DNA of 64,000 bases from Natribaculum breve (GTDB taxonomy: Archaea > Halobacteriota > Halobacteria > Halobacteriales > Natrialbaceae), in the NCBI RefSeq assembly GCF_023008585.1, contig NZ_CP095390.1, positions 1,240,001 through 1,304,000 of the forward strand, in the 5' to 3' direction. The notes below the pieces were generated by a model. The model saw nothing but the letters and a program-made list of their open reading frames with translations, did no database searches and was not told the origin of the DNA. Of the stretch, positions 36,323-45,678 are shown piece by piece. The number at the start of each line of letters is the position of its first letter. Positions within the stretch are counted from its first letter, which is position 1. The position numbers and the translations under genes are program-made.

Positions 36323-37279
36323 CTATTCGAGTTCGGGTAACACCTCCTCGTCGTAGAACTCGAAGAACGACCCCTGGTCGGGGCCGATCTGGTGGACGTA
36401 GACGTGGTCGTAGCCGACGTCGATCGCCTCCCGGATGCTCTCGAGGTGCGCCCCGGGTTCGGGACTCGTCACCGTGCTTCCCTCGGCGACGTCCTCGCGC
36501 TCGACCATCTCCGCGGCCTGCTCGAAGTGCGCCGGGGTCGGCAGTTCCTGACTGAGTTCGCCCGGCAAGGCGGTGTTCGGCCAGTGCTCGTAGACGGTGT
36601 CGATCGCCTCGTCTTCGGTCTCGGCGTAGCAGACGTCGAGCTGGGTGTACGTCGGCCCCTCGCCGCCCGCGCCCTCGTAGGCCTCGAGGACCGCCTCCCG
36701 TGGACCGACCGTCCAGAGACCGTCGCCGCGTTCGGCGGCCATCCGCGCGGTCTTCGGCCCGAACGCCGAGACGACGACCGGCGGTGGCTCCGCCGGCAGG
36801 GTGTAGAGTCGGGCGTTCTCGACGGTGTAGTGGGTCCCGCGGTGGCTGACGGTGTCGCCCTCCCAGAGTGCCTCCATGACGGTCATCGCCTCCTCGAGCA
36901 TCTCGAGGCGGACCTCGTGTTCGGGCCACCGATCGCCGAGGACGTGCTCGTTCAAGTTCTCGCCGGTGCCGACGCCGAAGGTGAACCGGCCGTCGAACAT
37001 CGCCGCCGTGGTGGCGACGGCCTGGGCGACGATCGCCGGGTGGATCCGTACCGTCGGACAGGTGACGCCGACGCCGACCTCGAGGTCGTCGGTGGCCTCC
37101 GCGAGTGCACCGAGGACGGACCAGACGAACGGCGCGTTCCCCTGCTGGGAGATCCACGGGTGGAAGTGATCCGAGATCGATACGAAGTCGAATCCGACCG
37201 ATTCGGCGCGACGAGCGTTCTCGACGAGGGCGGTCGGGCCGTGTTCTTCACTCGAGAGCGTGTAACCGAGCTTCGCCAT
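36323..37279 (-). CDS. F420-dependent LLM-class oxidoreductase (TIGR03557-like)
   Basis: A 318-residue luciferase-like TIM barrel. The N terminus (KLGYTLSSEEHGPTALVENA), the DHFHPW motif and the GVGTGENLNEHVLG motif are those of the F420-dependent glucose-6-phosphate dehydrogenase/TIGR03557 branch. Coenzyme F420 is present in haloarchaea. Substrate not known. It lies upstream of the aldo/keto reductase in the same direction (71-base gap). Confidence 0.87.
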   Translation of the reverse strand: MAKLGYTLSSEEHGPTALVENARRAESVGFDFVSISDHFHPWISQQGNAPFVWSVLGALAEATDDLEVGVGVTCPTVRIHPAIVAQAVATTAAMFDGRFTFGVGTGENLNEHVLGDRWPEHEVRLEMLEEAMTVMEALWEGDTVSHRGTHYTVENARLYTLPAEPPPVVVSAFGPKTARMAAERGDGLWTVGPREAVLEAYEGAGGEGPTYTQLDVCYAETEDEAIDTVYEHWPNTALPGELSQELPTPAHFEQAAEMVEREDVAEGSTVTSPEPGAHLESIREAIDVGYDHVYVHQIGPDQGSFFEFYDEEVLPELE

Positions 37280-37422
37280 GTCCGCAAGCGTACCACGGTC
37301 GGCGGTCTAACGGTTGGCCCTGCGAAGGCAACGGAACGGAGTTCGACGCGAATCGATCTCTTTCCGGGAAAAGCGGCGAGCAAATCGAACATCTTACCCG
37401 CGACGGGTGGATACCCGCGGAC

Positions 37423-38373
37423 ATGGATGCCGTAGTCGGTGCGGAGGACGTACGCAAGACCTACGGCGACGTCGTCGCGCTCTCGAGCGTGTCGCTGTCG
37501 GTCGGCCGCGGCGAAGTGTTCGCGCTCATCGGCCCGAACGGGGCCGGCAAGACGACGCTCGTCCGCGCGCTCACCGGGACGACGGAACCGGACTCGGGGA
37601 CGACGCAGATCCTGGGCGAGCACCCGATGGCCGTCGATCGCGGTCGCCTCGGCGTGTTGCCCCAGAACTTTACGCCCCCGGACCGGTTGACCGCCCGCGA
37701 ACTGCTCGCCTACTACGCCGGCCTCTACGACGAGGCGCGCGACCCCGAGACGGTGCTCGCCGACGTCGGCCTCGCCGACGCCGGCGAGACGTGGTACGAG
37801 AACCTCTCGGGCGGACAACAGCGCCGCGTCTGCGTCGGGAGCGCGCTGGTCAACGACCCCGACGTGCTCTTTCTCGACGAGCCGACGACCGGCATCGACC
37901 CCGCCGGTCGCCGAACCGTCTGGCGGCTGATCGAGGACCTCGCCGCCGCCGGGACGACCGTCTTCCTGACCACCCACGACATGGCCGAGGCCGAACGCCT
38001 CGCGGACCGCGTCGGCCTGCTCGCCGACGGCGAGCTCGTCGCCGTCGGCACGCCCGAGGCGCTCGTCGCCGAGCACGGCGGTTCGAGCCACCTCGCCGTC
38101 GACACCGAGGCAGACGCGACCGCGTTCGACGACCTCGAGTATCCGACCGAGGTGCGAAACGGCAGCGTCGTCGTCGACGACGTCTCGCCCGCCGAGATCG
38201 GGACCGTGGTCGCCTACCTCGAAGGGCGCGACCTCGAGTACACCGGCCTGACGTGGGCCGAACCCGACCTCGAGGACGTCTACCTGGAACTCGCTGACGA
38301 CGCCGAACTCGCGCGGACGACGCGGGACGAGGGGACGGTACTCGCCACGGCAGGAGGTGGGCCGGGCCGATGA
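37423..38373 (+). CDS. ABC transporter ATP-binding protein
   Basis: A 316-residue ABC ATPase: Walker A GPNGAGKTTLVRAL (about residues 38-51), signature LSGGQQRRV (about 127-135), Walker B LFLDEPTTGID (about 147-157), and switch His in LTTHDMAEAE. The C-terminal extension is typical of ABC-2-type exporter ATPases of the daunorubicin/Nod group. Overlaps the permease gene by ATGA. Substrate unknown; may be a drug or lipid exporter. Confidence 0.92.
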   Translation: MDAVVGAEDVRKTYGDVVALSSVSLSVGRGEVFALIGPNGAGKTTLVRALTGTTEPDSGTTQILGEHPMAVDRGRLGVLPQNFTPPDRLTARELLAYYAGLYDEARDPETVLADVGLADAGETWYENLSGGQQRRVCVGSALVNDPDVLFLDEPTTGIDPAGRRTVWRLIEDLAAAGTTVFLTTHDMAEAERLADRVGLLADGELVAVGTPEALVAEHGGSSHLAVDTEADATAFDDLEYPTEVRNGSVVVDDVSPAEIGTVVAYLEGRDLEYTGLTWAEPDLEDVYLELADDAELARTTRDEGTVLATAGGGPGR

Positions 38374-39143
38374 CCCGTCTCGCACGGATCCGCGCGGAGG
38401 CGGACGCCGACTGGCGGTCGTTCGTCCGCCGGCGAACGGCGGTCTTCTTTACGTTCCTGTTCCCCGTCATCCTGATCGTCATCTTCGGTGCGCTCGTCCG
38501 CACCGACCCGACGGGTGGTGGCCTCTTCGCCGAACCGCCGGCCTACTACGTGCCGGGCTATCTCGCCACCGTCGTCCTCTTTACGCCGCTGTCGCGGCTG
38601 GGCAGCGAAGTCGCGCGCCACCGCGAGGGGAGCCGCTTCGAGAAGCTCGTGACGACGCCGCTGACCCGGGGCGAGTGGCTGCTCGCCCAGACGGTCGTCA
38701 ACGCCGCGATCATCGGGCTGGCGGCACTGCTCATCCTCGGGCTGGTGATCGCGCTGACGGGCGCGAATATCGTCTTCTCTCCACTGCTCGTCCCGTACGT
38801 CCTGGTCGGCGTCGTCTGTTTCTGTGGCATCGGCGCGATGCTCGGCAGCTACACCGACTCGCGAGACGGGGCGGTCGCCGCCAGCAACGCCATCGGGCTG
38901 CCGTTGCTCTTTCTCTCCGATACGTTCGTCACGCTCGAGCAGCTACCCGGCTGGTTCGAACCGCTGGTGAACCTCTCGCCGCTGACGTACTTCGCCCGCG
39001 GCGTCCGAGCGGTCACCTTCCCGCAGGCGGAGGTCGCCACCGTCGGCAGCCTCGAGCCCGCGATCGCGAACCTCGCGGTCCTCGCGGTCCTCGCCGTCGT
39101 CGCGTTCGGCCTGGGTGCGCGATCGATCCCGCAGACAGACTGA
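38370..39143 (+). CDS. ABC-2-type transporter permease
   Basis: A 257-residue six-helix permease of the ABC-2 family. It starts with an amphipathic N-terminal segment (RIRAEADADWRSFVRRRTAVFFTF), followed by TM helices, and ends with LGARSIPQTD. The typical cytosolic ABC2 signature-like region is LSDTFVTLEQLPGWFEPLVNLSPL. Pairs with the ATPase immediately upstream. Confidence 0.9.
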   Translation: MTRLARIRAEADADWRSFVRRRTAVFFTFLFPVILIVIFGALVRTDPTGGGLFAEPPAYYVPGYLATVVLFTPLSRLGSEVARHREGSRFEKLVTTPLTRGEWLLAQTVVNAAIIGLAALLILGLVIALTGANIVFSPLLVPYVLVGVVCFCGIGAMLGSYTDSRDGAVAASNAIGLPLLFLSDTFVTLEQLPGWFEPLVNLSPLTYFARGVRAVTFPQAEVATVGSLEPAIANLAVLAVLAVVAFGLGARSIPQTD

Positions 39144-39224
39144 TCGCGCCGGCGTCCGGGACAGCGCGGGGGCGCAGTCGCCGCCCCGAGGGTTAACTCT
39201 CTGACCGTCGTTCGTTCGATCGCG

Positions 39225-40178
39225 ATGGCGCGATACCCCCATCCGGGACAGTTGCTGGCCCGACTCGAGCGACCGACGGCGACGGAACCGACGCGGCTCG
39301 CCGTCCTCGCGGACGTCCACCTCTCGGCAGAGGAGACCGGCACGTGGAAGGTCTTCCACCGCACCGAGGCCCACCTCCGGGCGGCCGTCGACTGCGTGAA
39401 CGAGCGGGCCGTCGACGGCGTGGTCGTCGCCGGCGACCTGACGCGAAACGGCGTTCCCGCGGAGTTCGATCGATTCGACGAACTCGCGGCGTTCGACCCG
39501 CCATCGGTCGCGGTCCCCGGCAACCACGACCTGCCGACGACGTTCGACGAACGCGAGTCGCTCCCCGTTCCCGAGTTCGAGCGACGGTACACGCCGGGCG
39601 GTCTGCCGTTTCGAACCCGACTGGGCGACCTCGAGGTGATCGGCCTCAACAGCCACGCGGCGACGCCGGAGCGGCCGGCAGAGACCTGGGACGGCCGGGT
39701 CACCTCGGAGCAACTGATGTGGCTCGACGAGACGCTTTCGGAACTCGACGTCGACTCGTCGCTCGTGGTCGTCCACCACAACCTCCCCGCGACGGGCGAG
39801 CGCTACGACCGCTACAGCGCCGAACTCCCGATGGAAGGGGAGGTCCCCGGCTTCTCGAATCCCGGACCGCTCGTCGACGTGCTCGACGCCGCCGACGTGC
39901 CGCTGGTCGTCACCGGCCACCTCCACTTTCCGGCGATCGCCCGAACGAAAGGCGTTCGCGAGCTGACCGTCCCGGCCGTCTCGTCGTTTCCGCACGCCTT
40001 GCTCTTGCTCGAGGTCGACGATCGGGGAACGACCGTGCGACTGCTCCCGCTGACCGACGCCGACGGGATGGTCGAGTCGCTCGCCCACGGCTACGAGAAA
40101 GATCGCGTGTTACTCTCGGCGGCACAGCTCGCGACGTTTCCGCTGGTCGACGAAGGTGGAACCGAGCGCGAGGGCTGA
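39225..40178 (+). CDS. Metallophosphoesterase (calcineurin-like)
   Basis: A 317-residue phosphoesterase. The metal-binding landmarks are DVHLS (about residue 31), VVAGDLTRNG (about 67-76), VPGNHD (about 98-103), and HHNLPATG and TGHLHFPA in the C-terminal half. Related enzymes include Icc/CpdA-like cyclic-nucleotide and UDP-sugar hydrolases. A GGTTAACTC patch lies about 30 bases before ATG 39225. Confidence 0.9.
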   Translation: MARYPHPGQLLARLERPTATEPTRLAVLADVHLSAEETGTWKVFHRTEAHLRAAVDCVNERAVDGVVVAGDLTRNGVPAEFDRFDELAAFDPPSVAVPGNHDLPTTFDERESLPVPEFERRYTPGGLPFRTRLGDLEVIGLNSHAATPERPAETWDGRVTSEQLMWLDETLSELDVDSSLVVVHHNLPATGERYDRYSAELPMEGEVPGFSNPGPLVDVLDAADVPLVVTGHLHFPAIARTKGVRELTVPAVSSFPHALLLLEVDDRGTTVRLLPLTDADGMVESLAHGYEKDRVLLSAAQLATFPLVDEGGTEREG

Positions 40179-40215
40179 TCGCCATCGGAACGAAACCGAC
40201 TGGCCGACCGACTCG

Positions 40216-40911
40216 CTAGAAACCGACGCCGTCGAGGACGTCGAAGACGACCACGAGGTAGTACGCCGAGACGGCGAGGACGATCACCCCGGTGAGGCGA
40301 TTGATCGGACCGCTGTAACGAGCGAGCGTTCGCGTCGCGCGACGGCCGAGCGACTCGGAGACGAGCGCGAAAGCGAGCAGCGGCGCGCCCATCCCGAGTC
40401 CGAACGACAGAAATCCCAGCAGACTCCCGAGTTGCGAATCGAACAGGATCGGAACGCGGGCGAAAAACAGCGCGATGAAGCCGGGATTACACGGGAGGAC
40501 GATCGCACCGAAAAAGAAGCCGTACCCGAACGCCGTCGCCGTCGGATACCGCGACTGTGGCGGTTCGACCGTCGGCAGGCGAGCGAAGACGTCGAGATCG
40601 ACGAGCAGTGCGAGACCGACGCCGGCGAGCACGACGAACGCCACCGGTGACACGACCTCGACGATCCGCGTCAGCGACGTCTCGAGTAGCGTCGTAAACA
40701 CGAGACCCACGAGCGCCATAAACGAGAGGACGCCCGCGACGACCAGCACGCCGAGAACGGCCGGCGATGGACCGGGTTCGTCCCGGTCGGTCGACTCGCT
40801 CGTCGCCAGGTACGAGACGAACGCCGGATACAGTGGCAGGACGCAGACGGCGGTAAGCGGGGTCGCGATGCCGATGAAGAACAACTCGAGGAGGCGTGGA
40901 GCGAGCGCCAT
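40216..40911 (-). CDS. ccdA: CcdA-type thiol-disulfide membrane electron carrier
   Basis: A 231-residue six-helix membrane protein of the CcdA/DsbD-TM family, which passes electrons from cytosolic thioredoxin to extracytoplasmic thiols. The two key Cys are in LTAVCVLPLYPAF (helix 1) and IVLPCNPGFIALFF (helix 4). The frame is open upstream to 40974, but those 21 codons are the translation of a 78-bp palindromic repeat; ATG 40911 begins at the family's N terminus. It follows the TlpA-like gene, 82 bases away, with the repeat in between. Confidence 0.9.
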   Translation of the reverse strand: MALAPRLLELFFIGIATPLTAVCVLPLYPAFVSYLATSESTDRDEPGPSPAVLGVLVVAGVLSFMALVGLVFTTLLETSLTRIVEVVSPVAFVVLAGVGLALLVDLDVFARLPTVEPPQSRYPTATAFGYGFFFGAIVLPCNPGFIALFFARVPILFDSQLGSLLGFLSFGLGMGAPLLAFALVSESLGRRATRTLARYSGPINRLTGVIVLAVSAYYLVVVFDVLDGVGF

Positions 40912-40915
40912 CTCA

Positions 40916-40993
40916 TACTGCCGGACGTAAGTCGTGAAAGATTCTCGCCGTCCCGGGGTGGCGAGAATCTTCACACAGTTACGTCCGATAGTA
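40916..40993 (-). repeat. 78-bp palindromic repeat, copy 2, between tlpA-like and ccdA
   Basis: Identical to copy 3 over 78 bp, on the opposite strand. It fills almost all of the 82-base gap between the tlpA-like stop (its TGA directly abuts the element) and the ccdA start (four bases after its other end). Flanked by TCA on both sides. Confidence 0.95.
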
Positions 40994-41575
40994 TCAGCAG
41001 CCGGCGTCGACCTCGGTCGCGAGCGTGTCGGCGGACTTGACGCCGTCCTCGAGTCGGCGAGCGCCGCCGCCGGTACACCGCAGGACGACCGGCGCAGATG
41101 GGGGACTCGCCATCGTCTGGCCGAACTGGTCGGTGAGACTACGGGTCACGGCTGGTGGCGAGACGGCCCAGTACCAGTCGAAGCCGTGTTCCTCGGCGTG
41201 GGTGCGAACCGCCTCGGCGTCCTCGTTCTGGTCGACGTTCAACGCGACAGTGACGACGTCGTCACCGACGCGCTCGTGAAGTTCGTTCGCGGCTCGCTGC
41301 TGGGCGAGACAGGTCGAACACCAGACTGCGAACGTCTCGAGCAGCACTGGACGGTCGAAGTCTTCGACCACGAACGTCTCGCCGGTCAAGACGTCCTCGA
41401 GTGGTGTGGTCGCCCAGGCGGCAGCGTCGGCGTCGGTTTCGTCGCCGCCGTCTGTCGCGCCGACGGAATCGGCGGACGGACCATCGCCGTCCCCGTCGTC
41501 ACCGAGACAGCCCGCGACGCTGACGCTTCCGAGAGCGAGGGCACCGAGCAGTGCTCGGCGCGTTGGCGGAGTCAT
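40994..41575 (-). CDS. TlpA-like thioredoxin-fold Tat lipoprotein
   Basis: A 193-residue protein with a Tat signal and lipobox (TRRALLGALALGSVSVAGC, Cys23), a Asp/Gly/Thr-rich linker of about 30 residues, and a thioredoxin fold with the redox pair WCSTC (about residues 85-89), typical of TlpA/ResA cytochrome maturation factors. The CcdA gene downstream would supply electrons, forming an exported thiol-reducing pathway. ATG 41575 has no strong TATA box. Confidence 0.88.
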   Translation of the reverse strand: MTPPTRRALLGALALGSVSVAGCLGDDGDGDGPSADSVGATDGGDETDADAAAWATTPLEDVLTGETFVVEDFDRPVLLETFAVWCSTCLAQQRAANELHERVGDDVVTVALNVDQNEDAEAVRTHAEEHGFDWYWAVSPPAVTRSLTDQFGQTMASPPSAPVVLRCTGGGARRLEDGVKSADTLATEVDAGC

Positions 41576-41685
41576 AGCCACAACAGAAGCGTCAAGCAAG
41601 TATGTAGTGTGGGGCGGTCGTGTATCGCCTACGCACGAACGCCCGAGCCGCACCGAAGCGACGAGGTGCCCGGTAGACGTGTCCC

Positions 41686-42285
41686 CTACGGAACGAGTAT
41701 CGCCGCGAACTCGTAGCTGTAGACGTGGTTGAGCATCACGTACGTGATCACGCCGAGGGCGAGACTCAGGATCCACGCACTGGCGGCGATCCGGCCGACC
41801 CTGGCGTGTGGCGTCGCTCGCAGTTCGGCCGGCGTGTGGGTCAGCCCGAGGATCAGCGCGTAGAGGACGACCGGCACGGAGACGACCGACAGCACGATGT
41901 GGATGGCGAGCATCAGGAGGTAGGCGTAGTAGATCGGCCCGGAGACGCCCACGATGTGTTTCTCGCCACCGCCGCCGACTTTCAACAGGTAGATGACGAG
42001 AAAGACGAGGATGAGCGCGAACGCGCCGGTCATCGCGAACCGATGTCTGTCGACCTCGTCGTTGCGAATCCAGTACCAGCCGAGGACGAGCAACACCGTC
42101 GCCGTCGTGTTGATGACGGCGATGGCGTGGCTGATCAGGTTCACCTGCGCGTTCGTCAGGTCCGGGTAGATGGGCAACTCGAGTAAGAACGTCCCGGCGA
42201 CGAGGGCGTACCCGACGACAGTCAGGAGGACGGTTACCTGAAGCGGGTTCTCGCGGAGCCGTCGTCTCGCGGTGGAAGTCGCCAT
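41686..42285 (-). CDS. DUF420-family membrane protein
   Basis: A 199-residue protein with about five helices. The pattern VNLISHAIAVINTTATVLLVLGW and the His-containing YYAYLLMLAIHIVLSVVSVPV are diagnostic of DUF420, a family linked to cytochrome oxidase assembly (CtaM in some bacteria). It is upstream of the tlpA-like and ccdA genes, supporting a shared respiratory assembly role. ATG 42285 is clear. Confidence 0.85.
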   Translation of the reverse strand: MATSTARRRLRENPLQVTVLLTVVGYALVAGTFLLELPIYPDLTNAQVNLISHAIAVINTTATVLLVLGWYWIRNDEVDRHRFAMTGAFALILVFLVIYLLKVGGGGEKHIVGVSGPIYYAYLLMLAIHIVLSVVSVPVVLYALILGLTHTPAELRATPHARVGRIAASAWILSLALGVITYVMLNHVYSYEFAAILVP

Positions 42286-42396
42286 TGGCGGACGTTAGGA
42301 AGGGAATCGTATCTGTCTTGCTCTTCGGGTCGAACGGTCGCGGGCGAGTCGTCAGGTCGGCCGGCGTCTCGAGGGCCACGACACGTCCGGTGTGTC

Positions 42397-42669
42397 TCAC
42401 TCGAGGGTGACCGTTCCGTCGTCGTCGACCGTCACGTCGTAGCCACAGAACGTAAACGAGACCGCGCCCGAACTCCGCGGATTCCCGTCGGCTTTCGGTT
42501 CGAAAAGCGCGTCGAGGGCCTGCGGATCGATGACGGCGTGTAACGGTTCGTACTCCGGGGGACACAGCTCCTCGGGTGAAACGTCCTCTGCGTCGGCGAC
42601 TGCCTCTACGACCGCCTGGCTCAGCGCCGTCCGGTACGACGAGTCGACACTGTCGCCCCCCTCTTCCAT
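42397..42669 (-). CDS. HalOD1 output domain-containing protein
   Basis: A 90-residue protein made of one HalOD1 domain: YRTALSQAVVEAVADAEDVSPEELCPP, the Leu-rich middle part (LHAVIDPQALDALF) and the strand FTFCGYDVTVDDDGTVTLE. HalOD1 is a haloarchaea-specific domain found at the C end of regulators. ATG 42669 is placed by a TTTATTC box at 42698-42704, 29-35 bases upstream. Confidence 0.85.
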   Translation of the reverse strand: MEEGGDSVDSSYRTALSQAVVEAVADAEDVSPEELCPPEYEPLHAVIDPQALDALFEPKADGNPRSSGAVSFTFCGYDVTVDDDGTVTLE

Positions 42670-42933
42670 CGTATCGTGAACGTTTCGTGGCAAGTTGAAT
42701 AAACTTGTCCCTCCGATTCTGGTTCATTCATCGAAAATGGGGTCGGAATCCTTCGAAGTCGAAGGTGGGTTCAAGAGAGTGGGCGTTCGTTCACATCCGC
42801 TGCCCGGACTCGAGTGTCGTCGCTCTGCGGTGACCCCGCTCGTCCAGTTCTCGGAACGGTGGACGCGAGTCAGTGCCGATATACACCCGCGACCCGTCGG
42901 CGGGTGCGTCTGCACACGGTCACGCTGGAAGTA

Positions 42934-45561
42934 TCAGCTGATGCGAATCGCAGGCTTTCCGGGTCTGGCTCTCCGTGCGAGGTCGTCGTCACCCGTCGCC
43001 CTGCGAACCGTTACGTCGGCGCCGAACTCGTCGTCGAAGAGCCAGTCCGACCGTTCCAGGAGGGCCAGTTCGCGCTCGGCGTCGAGGACCGGGTCGAGTT
43101 CTTCCCGCCGATCGGCCAGTTCCGCGGCGAACGACGCGACTTCGTCGTCGGCCGCGTCGATCGCCTCGTCGTCCAGTACTCGGGCGACGACGTCGGCGTC
43201 GCGCCCGGCGTTTCGGACGCGATCGTAGACGCGATGTTTCCACGTCTCGGCGGCGACCAGCTCGATTCGTTCCGGATCGTCGATGTCGACGACGTCGACG
43301 ATGTCCCGGACGTCCTCGAGGGTCGTCTCGACGAGGCGGCGCTCGAGTCGGTACGCCGAGACGTCGTGGCGTGGCTCCGGCCACGCCGCCTCGACCACGA
43401 GGCCGTCACCCCGGAGTCTGTTCCACAGTTCCTCGCCGAGGTGGGGTGCCATCGGGGAGACGAGCGCCGCGAGGGTCAACAGTCCACGACGGTAGACGTC
43501 TCCGTGTGGCGCCCCGTGCTCCCGGTACCGGCGGAGCAGCTGTGAGAGGGCCCGAATCTCGGCGACGGCCCGGTGGAACCGGAACCGTTCGTACTCCTCG
43601 GTCACGGCGGCGATCGTTCGGTCGATCTCACCGTCGACGTACGCGTCGCGGGGCGTGCGTTCGCTCCGGCTGACGCCCTCGTCGACGAACGACATGACCA
43701 TCGCGTAGAGCGTCTGCTGGAGGTCGTAGGCACCGCGGACGTTGTTCGCCGTCCACTCGAAGTCCTGTTCGGGGTGGGCCGCCGAGAGGACGAACAGCCG
43801 CGTCGTCTCCGCGCCGTACTCCTGTGGAGCGACGACGTTGCCCTTCGAGGCCGACATCTTCTCGCCGTCGTACAGCACCGTCCCCTGACTGACGAGCCGC
43901 TCGACCGGTTCGCGGACCTCGAGCAGACCGAGATCCGCGAGCGCCTTCGTGAAAAAGCGCACGTACAGCAGGTGTAACGTGGCGTGTTCGTCGCCGCCGA
44001 CGTAGACGTCGATCGGCAACCAGTCGTCGGCGAGGTCGGCGTCGAACGGCGCGTCCTCGAGGTCCGGCGAGAGGTATCGCAGGAAGTACCACGAGGAGTC
44101 GACGAACGTGTCCATCGTGTCCGTCTCCCGGCGCGCGGGGCCGCCACACTCGGGACAGGTCGTCTCGACGAACGACTCCTGTTCGGCGAGCGGATTTCCC
44201 GTCGTGTGGACGAACTCCGGCAGTTCGACCGGGAGGTCGTCGTCGGGAACCGGAACGTGGCCACAGTCCTCGCAGTGGACGATCGGGATCGGCGTCCCCC
44301 AGTAGCGCTGCCGGGAGATGAGCCAGTCGCGCAGGCGATAGGTCGTCGCGGGTTCGATCGCGTCGACCTCCTCGAGCATGCGCCGTCCGGCGACGGCACT
44401 CTCGAGGCCGTCGTACTCGCCGCTTCCCTCGAGGATGCCCTCGCCGGTGTAGGGTTCGTCCGGCAGGTCCGTCTCGCCGTCGTCGGGGACGACCACGCCA
44501 CTGATCGGGAGGCCGTGCTCGCGTGCGAACGCGTGGTCGCGCTCGTTGTGTGCCGGAACGCCCATCACGGCACCGGTGCCGACGTCCTCCAGGACGTAGG
44601 GGGCGACGTAGACCGGCAGTTCGTCGCCGGTCAGGGGATGGGTCGCCCGGACGCCGGTGTCGACGCCGTCGTAGCCTGCCTCGCCCGGCGTCTGTTCGCG
44701 GACGGCGTCGACGGCGTCGGCGAGGTCGTCGTCGGTAGCGACGAGGTCGGAGACAAGGTCGTGGCCGGGCGAGAGCGCGAGGAAGGTCGCGCCGTAGACG
44801 GTCTCCGGGCGCGTGGTGAACACGTCGACCTCGTCGCCGTTGGGGAGCGAGAACGTGATCTCGGCACCCTCGCGACGACCGATCCAGTTGCGCTGGATCT
44901 CCCGGACGCCCTCGGGCCACTCCTCGAGGTCGTCGAGCCCCTCGTACAGTTCGTCGGCGTAGTCGGTGATCGTGAAGAACCACTGGTCGAGTTCGCGCCG
45001 TTCGACGGGCGTCTCACACCGCCAGCAGACCTGCTGGGTGCCGTCGGTCTCGACCTGCGCGTCGGCCAGCACCGTCTCGCAGTCGGGACACCAGTTGACC
45101 ATCGCCGCCTCGTACTCGACGAGCCCCGCCTCGTAGAACCGGGTGAACAGCCACTGGTTCCAGCGGTAGTACGCCGGCTCACAGGTCGTGATCTCGCGAG
45201 ACCAGTCGTAGCCGAAGCCGAGTTCCTCGAGCTGTTCGCGCATCCGCGAGATACACGCCTGGGTCCAGGATTCGGGGTCCGTGTACCGCTCGAGGGCGGC
45301 GTTCTCCGCCGGGAGGCCGAACGCGTCCCACCCCATCGGGTGGAGGACGTCGTCGCCCTGCATCCGTCGATACCGGGCGTATGCGTCCGTGATCGCGTAG
45401 TTTCTGACGTGACCCATGTGCACGTCACCCGACGTGTAGGGAAACATTCCCAGCACGTACGTCGGATCGTCCGCGTCTTCCGGCAGTGCGAAGACGTCGT
45501 CGCGATCCCAGACGTACTGCCAGAACTCTCTCACTTCCTCGTGGTCGTAGTGTCTCGTCAT
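42934..45561 (-). CDS. leuS: Leucyl-tRNA synthetase (bacterial-type)
   Basis: An 875-residue class I synthetase. The HIGH motif appears as HMGHVRNYAITD (about residues 48-59), the CP1 editing domain and its ADP-region lie in the middle third, zinc-type CxxC pairs are visible (CPDCETVLAD), and KMSASKGNVV is near residue 568. Its architecture and length match bacterial LeuRS, as is known for haloarchaea, pointing to old horizontal transfer. Essential for translation. Confidence 0.95.
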   Translation of the reverse strand: MTRHYDHEEVREFWQYVWDRDDVFALPEDADDPTYVLGMFPYTSGDVHMGHVRNYAITDAYARYRRMQGDDVLHPMGWDAFGLPAENAALERYTDPESWTQACISRMREQLEELGFGYDWSREITTCEPAYYRWNQWLFTRFYEAGLVEYEAAMVNWCPDCETVLADAQVETDGTQQVCWRCETPVERRELDQWFFTITDYADELYEGLDDLEEWPEGVREIQRNWIGRREGAEITFSLPNGDEVDVFTTRPETVYGATFLALSPGHDLVSDLVATDDDLADAVDAVREQTPGEAGYDGVDTGVRATHPLTGDELPVYVAPYVLEDVGTGAVMGVPAHNERDHAFAREHGLPISGVVVPDDGETDLPDEPYTGEGILEGSGEYDGLESAVAGRRMLEEVDAIEPATTYRLRDWLISRQRYWGTPIPIVHCEDCGHVPVPDDDLPVELPEFVHTTGNPLAEQESFVETTCPECGGPARRETDTMDTFVDSSWYFLRYLSPDLEDAPFDADLADDWLPIDVYVGGDEHATLHLLYVRFFTKALADLGLLEVREPVERLVSQGTVLYDGEKMSASKGNVVAPQEYGAETTRLFVLSAAHPEQDFEWTANNVRGAYDLQQTLYAMVMSFVDEGVSRSERTPRDAYVDGEIDRTIAAVTEEYERFRFHRAVAEIRALSQLLRRYREHGAPHGDVYRRGLLTLAALVSPMAPHLGEELWNRLRGDGLVVEAAWPEPRHDVSAYRLERRLVETTLEDVRDIVDVVDIDDPERIELVAAETWKHRVYDRVRNAGRDADVVARVLDDEAIDAADDEVASFAAELADRREELDPVLDAERELALLERSDWLFDDEFGADVTVRRATGDDDLARRARPGKPAIRIS

Positions 45562-45678
45562 CGTTCGGTACGCTCGTTGGCAGACCCTGCGGGTGGAGGC
45601 TATATCATTGTTCGCCAGCGACTCCGTCTCGAGTCTCCCCTCGAAGTGTTCGAGCCGACGCGTTTCCGACCGAGACCG

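Noticed and set aside
40912..40974. N-terminal extension of CcdA by 21 residues
   Set aside because: It is the translation of the 78-bp palindrome, and the family's N terminus begins at ATG 40911.
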